A stretch of DNA of 25,937 nucleotides. Source: DASRDZ01 sp035652335. Lineage in GTDB: Bacteria > Chloroflexota > Dormibacteria > Aeolococcales > Aeolococcaceae. The notes beneath the pieces were generated by a model, which was not told the DNA's origin, did no database searches, and saw only the letters and a list, made by a program, of their open reading frames with translations. Positions within the stretch are counted from its first letter, which is position 1; each line of letters opens with the position of its first letter. Positions 1 through 7,096 of this stretch are shown one piece after another. Position numbers and translations under genes: made by a program. The stretch is taken from contig DASRDZ010000008.1 in NCBI GenBank assembly GCA_035652335.1, positions 1 to 25,937 on the forward strand, in the 5' to 3' direction.

Positions 1-1
1 G

Positions 2-715
2 CTGGCGGCCGGGGCGGGGCCGGCGGCGTACACGCTGGACACGGTGCTGGCGGCGCACACCGGGGCGATCCCCTCGGCGGGACCGGCCGTCGCCAATGCG
101 GGCGGGCGGGGCGGTGGGTTCCCGGGCAGTCCGGGCGGATCCGGCGGCTTCGGCGGCAACGCAAATCCCGGCGGCGGGACTCCTGCCTTCGGAGGGAATG
201 GCCTCCCGGGTTCCGCCGGCGGATTCCCGGGCTTCCCGGGTGGCAGCGGCGGTCCCCGCGGCGGCTTCTTCGGCGGAAACCAGGGCGCACCGGGCGGCGG
301 CCGCTTCTTCGGCGGCAACGGCGGCACGGGCGGTGGCCCCGGTGGTGGGCTGCTCTTCGGCAGCACCCCCGGCGCCGACGTCACCGCGACCCTGCAGGCG
401 GACGCGTCCAAGTACACCTGGGTTGCTGCCACTGTCGGCGCCAACGAGGCGGCCGGCTACCAGCTCGCCAGCGGCGACCCCATCCTCGCCATCGGCGGCT
501 TCAACGGCACCGATCCCACCCCGACCCTGGCCCGGTTCGAGCAGCTGGTGAGCCAGGGCAGGATCCACTACTTCATCGCCGGCGGTCGCGGCGGCGGACC
601 CGGCGTTGGGGCGTCGAGCGATTCGCAGGCGATCACCCAGTGGGTGGAGTCGCACTTCACCGCCACCACGGTCGGCGGGGTCACGCTCTACGACCTGACC
701 GCCGCAGCGAACTAG
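2..715 (+). CDS. ArnT/PMT-like glycosyltransferase, C-terminal part (5' truncated)
   Basis: The reading frame is open from the first bases of the window, so only the last ~237 residues of a larger membrane glycosyltransferase are present. The visible part starts with the end of a hydrophobic stretch leading to an HTGxIPSAGP-like segment. A long Gly/Phe/Pro/Asn-rich linker of about 80 residues follows. The C-terminal domain of about 120 residues contains DASKYTWVAATVGAN, AIGGFNGTDP and HYFIAGG. This arrangement is typical of ArnT-like (PF13231/PF02366 clan) mannosyl- or arabinosyl-transferases of high-GC bacteria, which use polyprenyl-phosphate sugar donors at the outer face of the membrane. 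The catalytic N-terminus lies outside the window, so substrate cannot be judged. The next gene starts 17 bases after the stop, so the two may be co-transcribed. Confidence 0.8.
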   Translation: MAAGAGPAAYTLDTVLAAHTGAIPSAGPAVANAGGRGGGFPGSPGGSGGFGGNANPGGGTPAFGGNGLPGSAGGFPGFPGGSGGPRGGFFGGNQGAPGGGRFFGGNGGTGGGPGGGLLFGSTPGADVTATLQADASKYTWVAATVGANEAAGYQLASGDPILAIGGFNGTDPTPTLARFEQLVSQGRIHYFIAGGRGGGPGVGASSDSQAITQWVESHFTATTVGGVTLYDLTAAAN

Positions 716-732
716 CTGTACTGTCAACCCCC

Positions 733-1548
733 ATGACCGGCATGCCCCGCCACGTCGCCGTCAATCGCGACGCATGGACGGCCGCCAACGCCGCCCACAC
801 CGACGCCCGGGCGCGGGCCAACTGGCTGCAGGAGGAGATCACCTGGGGCGTCTTCGGCGTCCCCGAGTCGGAGGTGCGCATGCTCCCCGACGTCGCCGGC
901 CGTGACGTCATCGAGCTCGGTTGCGGGACGGCCTATTTCGGCGCCTGGCTCAAGCGGCGCGGGGCGCGCCGGGTGGTCGGCGTCGACGTCACCCCCGCCC
1001 AGCTCGAGTCGGCGCGCCGGTGCGACGCGGAATTCGGTCTTGGACTGGAGCTGATCGAAGCCAACGCCGAGTCGGTGCCGCTCGACGCGGCGCAGTTCGA
1101 CCTGGCGCTGTCCGAGTACGGGGCCTCGATCTGGTGCGACCCGGAGCTCTGGATCGCCGAGGCGGCCCGGCTGCTGCGCCCGGGCGGAGAGCTGGTCTTC
1201 CTGCGCAACTCCACCCTGTCGATGCTCTGCCTTCCCGACACCGGCAGGGTGCAGACCTCCCTGCAGCGGCCCCAGCGCGGCATGAACCGCCTGGAGTGGA
1301 CCGGCGAGGACCCTGGAGTGGAGTTCCATCCCAGCTTCTCCGACCTCTTCCGGCTGCTGCGGCGCAACGGCTTCGAGCTGCTCGACGTCGCAGAGCTGTA
1401 CGCGCCCGCGGACGCGCGCGACCACGCGTACTACGACTACGTCCCTGCGGAGTGGGCGCGACGGTGGCCCGCCGAGGAGATCTGGCGGGTGCGCAGGCGA
1501 CGGCCACGCGCCGCCCTGATCGAGGACCGTCGCCTCAGCGGCCGGTGA
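733..1548 (+). CDS. class I SAM-dependent methyltransferase
   Basis: A 271-residue cytosolic protein with a Rossmann methyltransferase core. Motif I is ELGCGTAYFG (residues 61-70), the acidic end of beta-2 is VVGVDVTP (Asp85), and a later segment reads LLRPGGELVFL, the usual post-core loop of Methyltransf_11/25 proteins. ATG at 733 is chosen because it lies just upstream of a normal N-terminus and directly follows the preceding gene; the longer reading from 640 would overlap that gene heavily. The substrate is unknown. Its last 14 bases overlap the convergent enoyl-CoA hydratase gene, so the two 3' ends are interlocked. Family assignment is firm; role is not. Confidence 0.85.
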   Translation: MTGMPRHVAVNRDAWTAANAAHTDARARANWLQEEITWGVFGVPESEVRMLPDVAGRDVIELGCGTAYFGAWLKRRGARRVVGVDVTPAQLESARRCDAEFGLGLELIEANAESVPLDAAQFDLALSEYGASIWCDPELWIAEAARLLRPGGELVFLRNSTLSMLCLPDTGRVQTSLQRPQRGMNRLEWTGEDPGVEFHPSFSDLFRLLRRNGFELLDVAELYAPADARDHAYYDYVPAEWARRWPAEEIWRVRRRRPRAALIEDRRLSGR

Positions 1549-2308
1549 AGTCGGGGTCGCGGTGCTCGGCGATGGCGCGCAGCGTCTCGGCGAAGTCGTC
1601 GCTGGTGGTGGCGCCGAGGAAGGTGGCGGCGACGGCGTCGACGTCGACCACCCCTTCGGCGGCGCCCACGGCGGCCTTGAAGAAGCGCAGCACCAGGGGC
1701 GCGGAGTGGGCGATGCGGTCGGTCAGCTCCGCGACCAGGGACGGCAGCCGCCGCACGCCCACCACCTGGTGCACCAGCCCGAGGCGCAGCGCCTCGCCGG
1801 CGTCGATGCGCGACGAGGTGTAGAAGAGCCAGGACGCCGCAGGCTGGCCGAAGCGCCGGGTGAGGAACTCGATGCTGGGCGGCGTGTAGGGAATGCCGAG
1901 CTTCGCGGCGGGGATGCGGAAGGAGGCGCGATCCGAGGCGACGCGCAGGTCGCAGCGCAGGGCCAGCTCGCATCCCGCGCCGTACGCGGGACCGTCGACG
2001 ACCGCGAGGGTGGGGACGGCGACCGTCGGCAGCAGCGCGAACAGCTCGTCGGCCGCCTCCTTGGCGCGACCCGACTGCATGTCGCCGGCGGCGCTCTCGT
2101 CGAGGCGCAGTCCCGAGCAGAAGGAGCCCGGCTCGTGCCCCGTGATCACCACGCAGCGCACCGCGGGGTCGCGTGCGTCGTCGCGCAGCGCGGCGTCGAG
2201 GGCGACGAGGTCGTCGACCGACAGCGCGTTGCGCGTCGCCGGGTGGTGCAGGCGCAGGCTCAGCACCCCACCGCCGCGCTCGACGACGAGGCTGCTCTCG
2301 GTGGCCAC
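1535..2308 (-). CDS. enoyl-CoA hydratase/isomerase family protein
   Basis: A 257-residue crotonase-fold protein. The oxyanion-hole segments are recognisable: FCSGLRLDES (63-72) and GPAYGAGCELALRCD (106-120). Of the two catalytic glutamates of classical hydratases, the one in the CEL motif is kept (Glu114). The second, 20 residues later in the usual QPE motif, is Ala134 (RIPAAKLG), so normal hydration chemistry is doubtful; isomerase, hydrolase or other acyl-CoA chemistry is possible. I prefer the GTG at 2308 because it gives the usual short lead before the first strand; a GTG at 2344 would add 12 residues. Neither has a convincing ribosome binding site. The 3' end overlaps the convergent methyltransferase. 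Confidence 0.85.
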   Translation of the reverse strand: MATESSLVVERGGGVLSLRLHHPATRNALSVDDLVALDAALRDDARDPAVRCVVITGHEPGSFCSGLRLDESAAGDMQSGRAKEAADELFALLPTVAVPTLAVVDGPAYGAGCELALRCDLRVASDRASFRIPAAKLGIPYTPPSIEFLTRRFGQPAASWLFYTSSRIDAGEALRLGLVHQVVGVRRLPSLVAELTDRIAHSAPLVLRFFKAAVGAAEGVVDVDAVAATFLGATTSDDFAETLRAIAEHRDPDFTGR

Positions 2309-2343
2309 GCGACTACGGTAGCGGGCCACGCCCGGTGCCGTCA

Positions 2344-2361
2344 CACCGGGCGCAGCCCGTG
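2344..2361 (-). terminator. weak GC-rich hairpin downstream of the SGNH hydrolase gene
   Basis: CAC-GGGC pairs with GCCC-GTG around a 3-base loop with one bulged base, about 20 bases past the SGNH hydrolase stop. There is no T-run, so it may only be an mRNA 3'-end structure. It also lies just upstream of the enoyl-CoA hydratase start. Confidence 0.25.
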
Positions 2362-2380
2362 CCGGTCGCGACGCGGAGCC

Positions 2381-3265
2381 TCAGCCCGCGGCGCGCGCCG
2401 CCGCGAAGGTGCTCAGCACCGTCTGGGCGATGAGGTTCTGCCCGGTGATGCTGGGGTGCACGTCGCAGGTGGTGTTGGTGGGGTCGGACGGGTTGGCGTT
2501 GAGCAGGCCCGCGAAGCAGGTGTGGCCGCCCGCCCCGGAGGCGGCGGTCTGGAAGGCGCTGAAGACGTCCGCGACCACCGCGCCGTGCGCGGCCGCGCTG
2601 CCCGTCTCCGCCGTGTTGAGCAGCGTGGAGAGGGCCGTGCCCGCGGCGTCGGTGTAGTCGAGCGAGTAGTAGTTGACCACGATCAGCGTGCCGTGGAAGC
2701 CCGCGTCGCGGATGGCGCCGAGGATGGAGTCCATGTTGGCGGCGACGGTGCCCAGCACCGCCGGCAGGCCCGCCGCGACGCAGGTCGCCGGGGTCGGCGA
2801 CGACGCGCAGGCCTCCTGCAGCAGGAAGCCGTCGTTGGCGCCGAGGCTGACCGTGACCAGCTTGGTCTGCGGATGCGCCGCCAGGAAGGAGAGCGCGTAC
2901 GCCTCCTGCGTTCCCGCGTACGAGACGTGCAGCGGGAAGTGCAGCTTGTACGACGTCCGGCAGCCGTTGTCGGCGCCCGTCGCGGAGACGAAGCTGGTCG
3001 TCGCCTCACCGGGGCAGGCCGCGTTGCTGACCGCGGCGTTGAGCGAGCTGCCGACGATCTGCGGATAGCCGATGAAGTTGTCGGGATTGCCGTAGGCGGG
3101 TCCGTCGTGGGTGATGAACCCGAAGACGATGCTGTCTCCCAGGGCCAGGTACGGCGCGCTCCCCGCCGAGGCGGGCGCCCCGCCGGTCAGCGAGAAGGCC
3201 ATGGTGCCTGCGACACCGAGCGCGACCGCGGACGCGCGCAGACGGAACGAGAGGCGACGACGCAT
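2381..3265 (-). CDS. secreted SGNH/GDSL esterase-lipase
   Basis: A 294-residue exported hydrolase. A signal peptide of about 34 residues (RRRLSFRLR then a hydrophobic core ending ASA) precedes the catalytic domain. SGNH blocks are clear: ALGDS with nucleophile Ser45, GAND (142-145) with block III Asn144, and DVH near the end giving Asp268 and His270. Six cysteines (84, 102, 153, 162 and two near residues 249-267) could form three disulfides, as in secreted actinobacterial SGNH lipases. ATG 3265 is chosen because GGGGG lies seven bases upstream and the signal peptide begins there; longer readings to 3286 or 3373 add non-signal sequence. It probably hydrolyses lipid or carbohydrate esters outside the cell. 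It stands alone between its neighbours. Confidence 0.88.
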   Translation of the reverse strand: MRRRLSFRLRASAVALGVAGTMAFSLTGGAPASAGSAPYLALGDSIVFGFITHDGPAYGNPDNFIGYPQIVGSSLNAAVSNAACPGEATTSFVSATGADNGCRTSYKLHFPLHVSYAGTQEAYALSFLAAHPQTKLVTVSLGANDGFLLQEACASSPTPATCVAAGLPAVLGTVAANMDSILGAIRDAGFHGTLIVVNYYSLDYTDAAGTALSTLLNTAETGSAAAHGAVVADVFSAFQTAASGAGGHTCFAGLLNANPSDPTNTTCDVHPSITGQNLIAQTVLSTFAAARAAG

Positions 3266-3279
3266 CGCTGTGCCCCCAA

Positions 3280-3295
3280 CTGACATCGCCTGACA
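3280..3295 (-). promoter_or_regulatory. direct repeat CTGACA, 10-bp phased, upstream of SGNH hydrolase
   Basis: CTGACA occurs at 3280-3285 and again at 3290-3295, exactly one helical turn apart, just upstream of the ribosome binding site of the SGNH esterase gene. This geometry suits an activator or repressor binding to one face of the helix. No clear -10/-35 pair was recognised in the 141-base gap, so this is only a candidate. Confidence 0.2.
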
Positions 3296-3363
3296 GTTCA
3301 GCGCCAGGCGAAACGTCTTCTCACGCCGCGGCGCGACGTGGCTGCCCGTCGAGTGAAGCACAG

Positions 3364-3380
3364 TGCCCCGCAATGGGGCA
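3364..3380 (-). terminator. hairpin downstream of the BON/DUF2267 gene
   Basis: TGCCCC (3364-3369) and GGGGCA (3375-3380) form a perfect 6-bp stem with a 5-base loop, 26 bases past the stop of the minus-strand BON/DUF2267 gene. There is no good T-run on the downstream side. It is a plausible transcript end between that gene and the SGNH hydrolase gene. Confidence 0.4.
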
Positions 3381-3406
3381 AATCCGACTTGCGGTCAGCG
3401 CTCAGC

Positions 3407-4255
3407 TCAGGCGGGAATGGCCACCTCCCACCAGCGGCGCAGCTCGGCGGGGAGCACGGCGGCGACGTCGCCCGCCTCCTCGGGGACGGCGTCGCGGAGC
3501 GTGCCCAGCACCGCCTCGGCGACGGGGCCCACGGTGAAGGCGTCGACGCCCGCAGTTTCGGCCACACTGGACAGGAACTCGTCGACGTGCCGCACCCGGT
3601 GGCGGGCATGGCCCAGCGCGCGCGGCGGCACGAGCTGGGCGCGGACGTCGGCGGGCAGGTGGGCGGCGAGGTGGCGGCGCTCACCCTCGGGGATGCGCTC
3701 GGCGAAGGTGGCCAGGACGGCGCGCACGGCGTCGCCGGCGCGGTGGCCGTGCAGGCCCCACTCCTCCGCCAGCTCGAGCATCTCGGCGAGCATCGGCGAC
3801 GGACGCTCGACCATGCGGCCGTGCGACGGCGGCGTGTCGCCGGGCGCCAGCCCGACGTGGAGGAAGGAGCGCACCCCCCAGATCCCCGACACCCTGAGCA
3901 CGCGCCGCTCGATCTCGGCGACGTCGGCCGCGGTGCCCACCTCGCCGTGCAGCGTGGCCACGTGCCGGCGAACGCCGACGTGGACGTGCGGCACGTCGAG
4001 CCGCCTCTCCAGGCGTCCCAGCTCGCTGCGCACGCGATCGGCGAGGACCGCGTCGAGCGCCATGGGGTCGGGCTCGTCGCCGCGGGCGCGGTAGGCGACG
4101 CCGCGGAGCGTGCCGCGAAGGTGATGAGCGGTGCGCACCCCGTGCTGCAGTGCCATCCTTGCACGGCGGCGCAGGTGTGCGTCGCGAGCCACGGCCACGG
4201 CCGCAGCGCTCCCTCCCAGTCCGGCCAGGGTGAGGATCTGGCGTCGCCGCTGCAT
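3407..4255 (-). CDS. BON domain and DUF2267-like protein
   Basis: A 282-residue protein with three parts. The Arg-rich N-terminus has a short hydrophobic segment (QILTLAGLGGSAAAVAVA), possibly an anchor or uncleaved signal. A BON domain follows at about 68-136 (VHVGVRRHVATLHGEVGTA, then IWGVRSFLHVG), the fold that binds membranes or polymers in OsmY-type stress proteins. The C-terminal 130 residues look like DUF2267, with repeated Leu/Ala-rich helices and PEEAGDVAAVLPAELRRWW. ATG 4255 has GGAGG six bases upstream; the longer start at 4276 has none. BON and DUF2267 proteins are often linked to envelope or dormancy stress, and the neighbouring universal stress protein gene fits that. Molecular role unknown. 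Confidence 0.8.
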   Translation of the reverse strand: MQRRRQILTLAGLGGSAAAVAVARDAHLRRRARMALQHGVRTAHHLRGTLRGVAYRARGDEPDPMALDAVLADRVRSELGRLERRLDVPHVHVGVRRHVATLHGEVGTAADVAEIERRVLRVSGIWGVRSFLHVGLAPGDTPPSHGRMVERPSPMLAEMLELAEEWGLHGHRAGDAVRAVLATFAERIPEGERRHLAAHLPADVRAQLVPPRALGHARHRVRHVDEFLSSVAETAGVDAFTVGPVAEAVLGTLRDAVPEEAGDVAAVLPAELRRWWEVAIPA

Positions 4256-4316
4256 CTCGCACCTCCAGGTGAGCACGGCTCCGGCATCAGTGTCGCCGCG
4301 GACCGCACGCCGCGCC

Positions 4317-4331
4317 AGGGCCGGAGGTCAC
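4317..4331 (-). promoter_or_regulatory. candidate operator-like motif upstream of BON/DUF2267 gene
   Basis: The minus strand reads GTGACCTCCGGCCCT, 62-76 bases before the BON/DUF2267 ATG. It shares the core GACYTCCGGC with a site before the ferritin-like operon (7696-7710). It is loosely similar to a degenerate DosR/DevR-type palindrome. In GC-rich DNA such a match may be chance. Confidence 0.2.
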
Positions 4332-4357
4332 CGCCGCATGCGACGTTCGGCGCCGTG

Positions 4358-5299
4358 TCAGCCGGCGGACGAGGCCTCCCCGGAGACGACGTGGAGCTGC
4401 GGTGCGGCGGCGTGCGCGCCGACCAGCACCGGCCCTCCGCCGTGTCGCAGCATCGCCGTGGAGACGCTGCCCAGGCGCAGGCGGTCGAACCCGCCGAGGC
4501 CGCGGCTGCCCACCACCACCAGGGCGTGGCCGTGCACCATGTCGGCGGCGTCGAGCAGCGCCTCGGCGGCATCGCCGGTGACGACGCGCGGGATGGTGCG
4601 CGCGTGCACCTCGGGCGGCAGCGAGGCGGCGTGCTCCTCCAGCTCCGCCTGGGCGAACTCGAGGATGTCGTCGACGACGGGTCCGTGGACCTCGCCGTTG
4701 CCGCGAAGCGTCTCGCGCAGCTTGGGCAGCGCGTGCACCAGGGTCACCGCGGCGCCGAACATCTCGGCGACGGCGCCGGCCAGGCGCAGCATCGCCATGG
4801 CGTCGGGCGTGGCGTCGTCGCCGACGACGACGCGCGTGGGCGGCCAGGCCGCGGCACCGCCGCGCATGACCAGCACCGGGACGTGCGCGTGGTGCACCAC
4901 GTCCTCCGAGACGCTGCCCAGCACGGCACGGCGCACCGCACCGAGGCCGCGGCTGCCCATCACGATCATGCCGGCGTGGATCTGCGTCGCCAGGTCGAGG
5001 ATCTCGCGCACCGGCGCGCCCACGCGCACGTGCACGCCGGCGACCGGCGCATGGTGCTGCGCACGCAGATAGGTGACCTCCTCGGCGACGAGCGCGCGCG
5101 CCGAGTCGGGATCCATCACCGGCGACACCACCGGCACCATGCCGGAGAAGCTGCGGTAGGGCTCCCAGGCGTGCAGGACGTGGAGGGCCGCGCCCCCTCT
5201 CGTCGCCAGGTCGGCCGCCGCCCGCGCGGCGAGGCGGGAGTCCGGCGAGCCGTCGGTGGCCAGCAGGATGGTGCTGGGAAGTGGAGTGCTGTTGCTCAT
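4358..5299 (-). CDS. tandem universal stress protein (two UspA domains)
   Basis: A 313-residue protein made of two UspA domains (about 9-145 and 155-300). Each ends in the ATP-binding pattern G-x2-G-x9-G-S: GSRGLGAVRRAVLGS in the first and GSRGLGGFDRLRLGS in the second. The first domain begins ILLATDGSPDS, with the usual early Asp. Tandem ATP-binding USPs of this size are common in actinobacteria, where members of the DosR regulon slow growth under hypoxia. The ATG overlaps the stop of the upstream membrane-protein gene by four bases (ATGA), so it is translationally coupled as the last gene of the ferritin, cytochrome b and companion operon. This links stress sensing to the redox module. Confidence 0.92.
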   Translation of the reverse strand: MSNSTPLPSTILLATDGSPDSRLAARAAADLATRGGAALHVLHAWEPYRSFSGMVPVVSPVMDPDSARALVAEEVTYLRAQHHAPVAGVHVRVGAPVREILDLATQIHAGMIVMGSRGLGAVRRAVLGSVSEDVVHHAHVPVLVMRGGAAAWPPTRVVVGDDATPDAMAMLRLAGAVAEMFGAAVTLVHALPKLRETLRGNGEVHGPVVDDILEFAQAELEEHAASLPPEVHARTIPRVVTGDAAEALLDAADMVHGHALVVVGSRGLGGFDRLRLGSVSTAMLRHGGGPVLVGAHAAAPQLHVVSGEASSAG

Positions 5300-6276
5300 G
5301 GCGACCTCTGCCTCTTCCAGATCAGGCGGTGGACGGGGATCCAGCGCGGCAGGTCGCGCAGGCCCGGGACGAAGGGGACCAGCAGCAGCAGCAGGGTGAG
5401 CGCGCCCATGGCGAAGACGACGCCGAGGTCCGCGTTCGCCGAGCTGATGCCCAGGAAGCCGGAGTCGCTGTCGCGGTTGAACGGCGCCACCTGGTACCAG
5501 AGGGTGTACAGCCAGAGCCATGCCTGGCCGGGGTAGCGCCCGGTCTCGTTCATCATGCCCCACTGGCTGCCGGTGAGCTTCTGGTCCTCCGCCTGCCCGG
5601 AGAGGACTCCGCCGTCGCCCATGAAGAGCAGGGGGCGTGTGTAGTCCGTCTGGAAGAACTTGTCGGTGGCCAGCAGCAGGCCGTCGAGGCCGCCGCTGCG
5701 GGCGATGGTGAGCAGCCGGTCGGTCATCACCGGCAGCGGACCGTAGTCGCCGCTCTTGACCGCAACCTTGCCGTCCTGCACGGTGGCGTCGGCCAGCGCC
5801 TTGGTGTAGGCGTCGGTCCAGGTGGACTGCTGCGACGCAGAGGCGTTGGCCCAGCCGTCGAGTGCGACCTTGAGCTCGCTGTCGACGGGCGCCGCCTGCT
5901 GCAGCGGCTGGACCACGAACTGGTTGGACGAGTCGACGGGCTGGTGCACCCCGGCCCAGCTCTGCGGGTTGAAGAACCAGAGCGACTGCGCCGCGCCGCT
6001 GCCGTTGTTGTAGGGCGGCCCGTAGTCCGAGGAGGTGCTGGAGCCGGACAGCTCGCCGGTGGCGGTGGTGACGAAGTCGACGGGATCGGCCTGCGACCAC
6101 TGGGCGATGGTCAGCGCCGGCACGTCGGGCGAGGAGAGCGCCGCAGAGAGGATCAGCACCAGCACGCCGACGATGCCCAGGGCGACCACCAGCTCCTTGA
6201 CGATGTCGTAGGGCACCATGCGGACGCCCCGGTAGTACGTGGCCTTGTCGTAGCGACGGCGCGGGGGACGTCTCAT
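5296..6276 (-). CDS. membrane companion of cytochrome b, uncharacterised
   Basis: A 326-residue protein. It has a basic cytoplasmic N-terminus, a membrane helix at about 29-48, a large extracytoplasmic region with STSSDYGPPYNNGSG and WFFNPQSWAGVHQPVD, and a C-terminal membrane helix at about 283-303; an aromatic stretch at 251-263 may also touch the membrane. It has no CxxCH heme site, no Rieske Cys/His boxes, and I see no PEWY quinol-site motif of a normal cytochrome b C-terminal half. Its position directly after cytochrome b (ATGA overlap at both ends) suggests it replaces the b6f subunit-IV-like half or docks an electron carrier. Function not known; the start at 6276 is fixed by the overlap. 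Confidence 0.75.
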   Translation of the reverse strand: MRRPPRRRYDKATYYRGVRMVPYDIVKELVVALGIVGVLVLILSAALSSPDVPALTIAQWSQADPVDFVTTATGELSGSSTSSDYGPPYNNGSGAAQSLWFFNPQSWAGVHQPVDSSNQFVVQPLQQAAPVDSELKVALDGWANASASQQSTWTDAYTKALADATVQDGKVAVKSGDYGPLPVMTDRLLTIARSGGLDGLLLATDKFFQTDYTRPLLFMGDGGVLSGQAEDQKLTGSQWGMMNETGRYPGQAWLWLYTLWYQVAPFNRDSDSGFLGISSANADLGVVFAMGALTLLLLLVPFVPGLRDLPRWIPVHRLIWKRQRSP

Positions 6277-7094
6277 GGCAGCGTCGCCACCTCGGCGTCG
6301 TCGGCGATGGGTCGCACCACGCCGCGCATGCGCACCTGCACCACGTGCAGGATCACCAGCAGGGTCACCGCGATGGGCAGCAGCATCACGTGCAGCCCGT
6401 ACATCTGCCCGAAGTTGAGCGGGTTGAAGAAGGCGCCGATGCCGGTGGCGTTGATCGCGTCCTTGGCGTTGACGGCGATCCACTGGGCGTCGAAGTTCTG
6501 CTGGGCGATGTATCCGGTGAAGGCGGTGACGATGCTGGCCAGGAAGATGACCACGCCGATCATCCACGTGGTGGCCCGACCGTGCCGCCAGCCGGCGCCC
6601 CAGAACTGGCCCCAGAGGTGGAGCACCATGAAGATGAAGAACATCTGGACGCTCCAGAAGTGCACGCTGTTGAGGAAGCGTCCCTGCGGCGACACGTGCC
6701 ACCACTGCGGCCCGAAGAACACCAGGATGACGCCGCTCACCACCACCCAGGCCAGCGCCGCGATGGTGACCACGCCGAAGACGTACACCCACGAGCCGAC
6801 GTAGTACGGCTGGCGCGCGGGCAGCAGCTCGGTGATGGGAAGGCGCCGGTGGAGGCGGCTGCGCACCGCCAGCGTCCAGCTTCCGCGCAGGTCGGGCGGC
6901 GTGGCCTCGGGGGTGGCGGCGCCGGACGCCTCCGCCGCGGCGGGCTCCTCGTCCGCCCAGCGCTCCCGGCGGTGGAACGGGAAGGGCAGCACCAGGGCCA
7001 GCGCGAAGAGCCCCAGCATCACCAGGATGAGCACCAGGTTGGGCAGGGAGATGAGGATGAAGCCCCAGTGGACGTACGGCGCTGGTTGGTCCAT
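6273..7094 (-). CDS. cytochrome b, b6-type N-terminal domain, quinol oxidoreductase subunit
   Basis: A 273-residue membrane diheme cytochrome b. Heme ligands are visible as two pairs: His145/His159 (His-x13-His, in NSVHFWSVQ and FMVLHLW) and His235/His250 (His-x14-His, in YGLHVMLLP and VILHVVQ). The x14 spacing in the second pair is the b6/firmicute-type arrangement rather than the bc1 type. GPQWWHVSPQGRFLNSVHF precedes the first pair. Unusually, an extra N-terminal helix (about 11-38) and an acidic Ala/Glu-rich linker precede the four-helix core. It should exchange electrons with menaquinol in the membrane. The ferritin-like gene ends two bases upstream and the companion overlaps downstream. 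No Rieske or cytochrome c gene is in the window. Confidence 0.88.
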   Translation of the reverse strand: MDQPAPYVHWGFILISLPNLVLILVMLGLFALALVLPFPFHRRERWADEEPAAAEASGAATPEATPPDLRGSWTLAVRSRLHRRLPITELLPARQPYYVGSWVYVFGVVTIAALAWVVVSGVILVFFGPQWWHVSPQGRFLNSVHFWSVQMFFIFMVLHLWGQFWGAGWRHGRATTWMIGVVIFLASIVTAFTGYIAQQNFDAQWIAVNAKDAINATGIGAFFNPLNFGQMYGLHVMLLPIAVTLLVILHVVQVRMRGVVRPIADDAEVATLP

Positions 7095-7096
7095 GG

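Noticed and set aside
111..360. GGCGG-rich repetitive stretch considered as a DNA repeat or CRISPR-like array
   Set aside because: It encodes the in-frame Gly-rich linker of the glycosyltransferase, with no regular repeat and spacer lengths.
1562..3283. Very long plus-strand open frame across the enoyl-CoA hydratase and SGNH genes
   Set aside because: Composition is Arg/Gly/Ala-rich with no domains; it is the antisense shadow of two clear minus-strand genes in GC-rich DNA.
3338..5536. 732-codon plus-strand open frame rich in His, Arg and Gly
   Set aside because: It is antisense to the BON/DUF2267, USP and companion genes, which have family motifs and ribosome sites.
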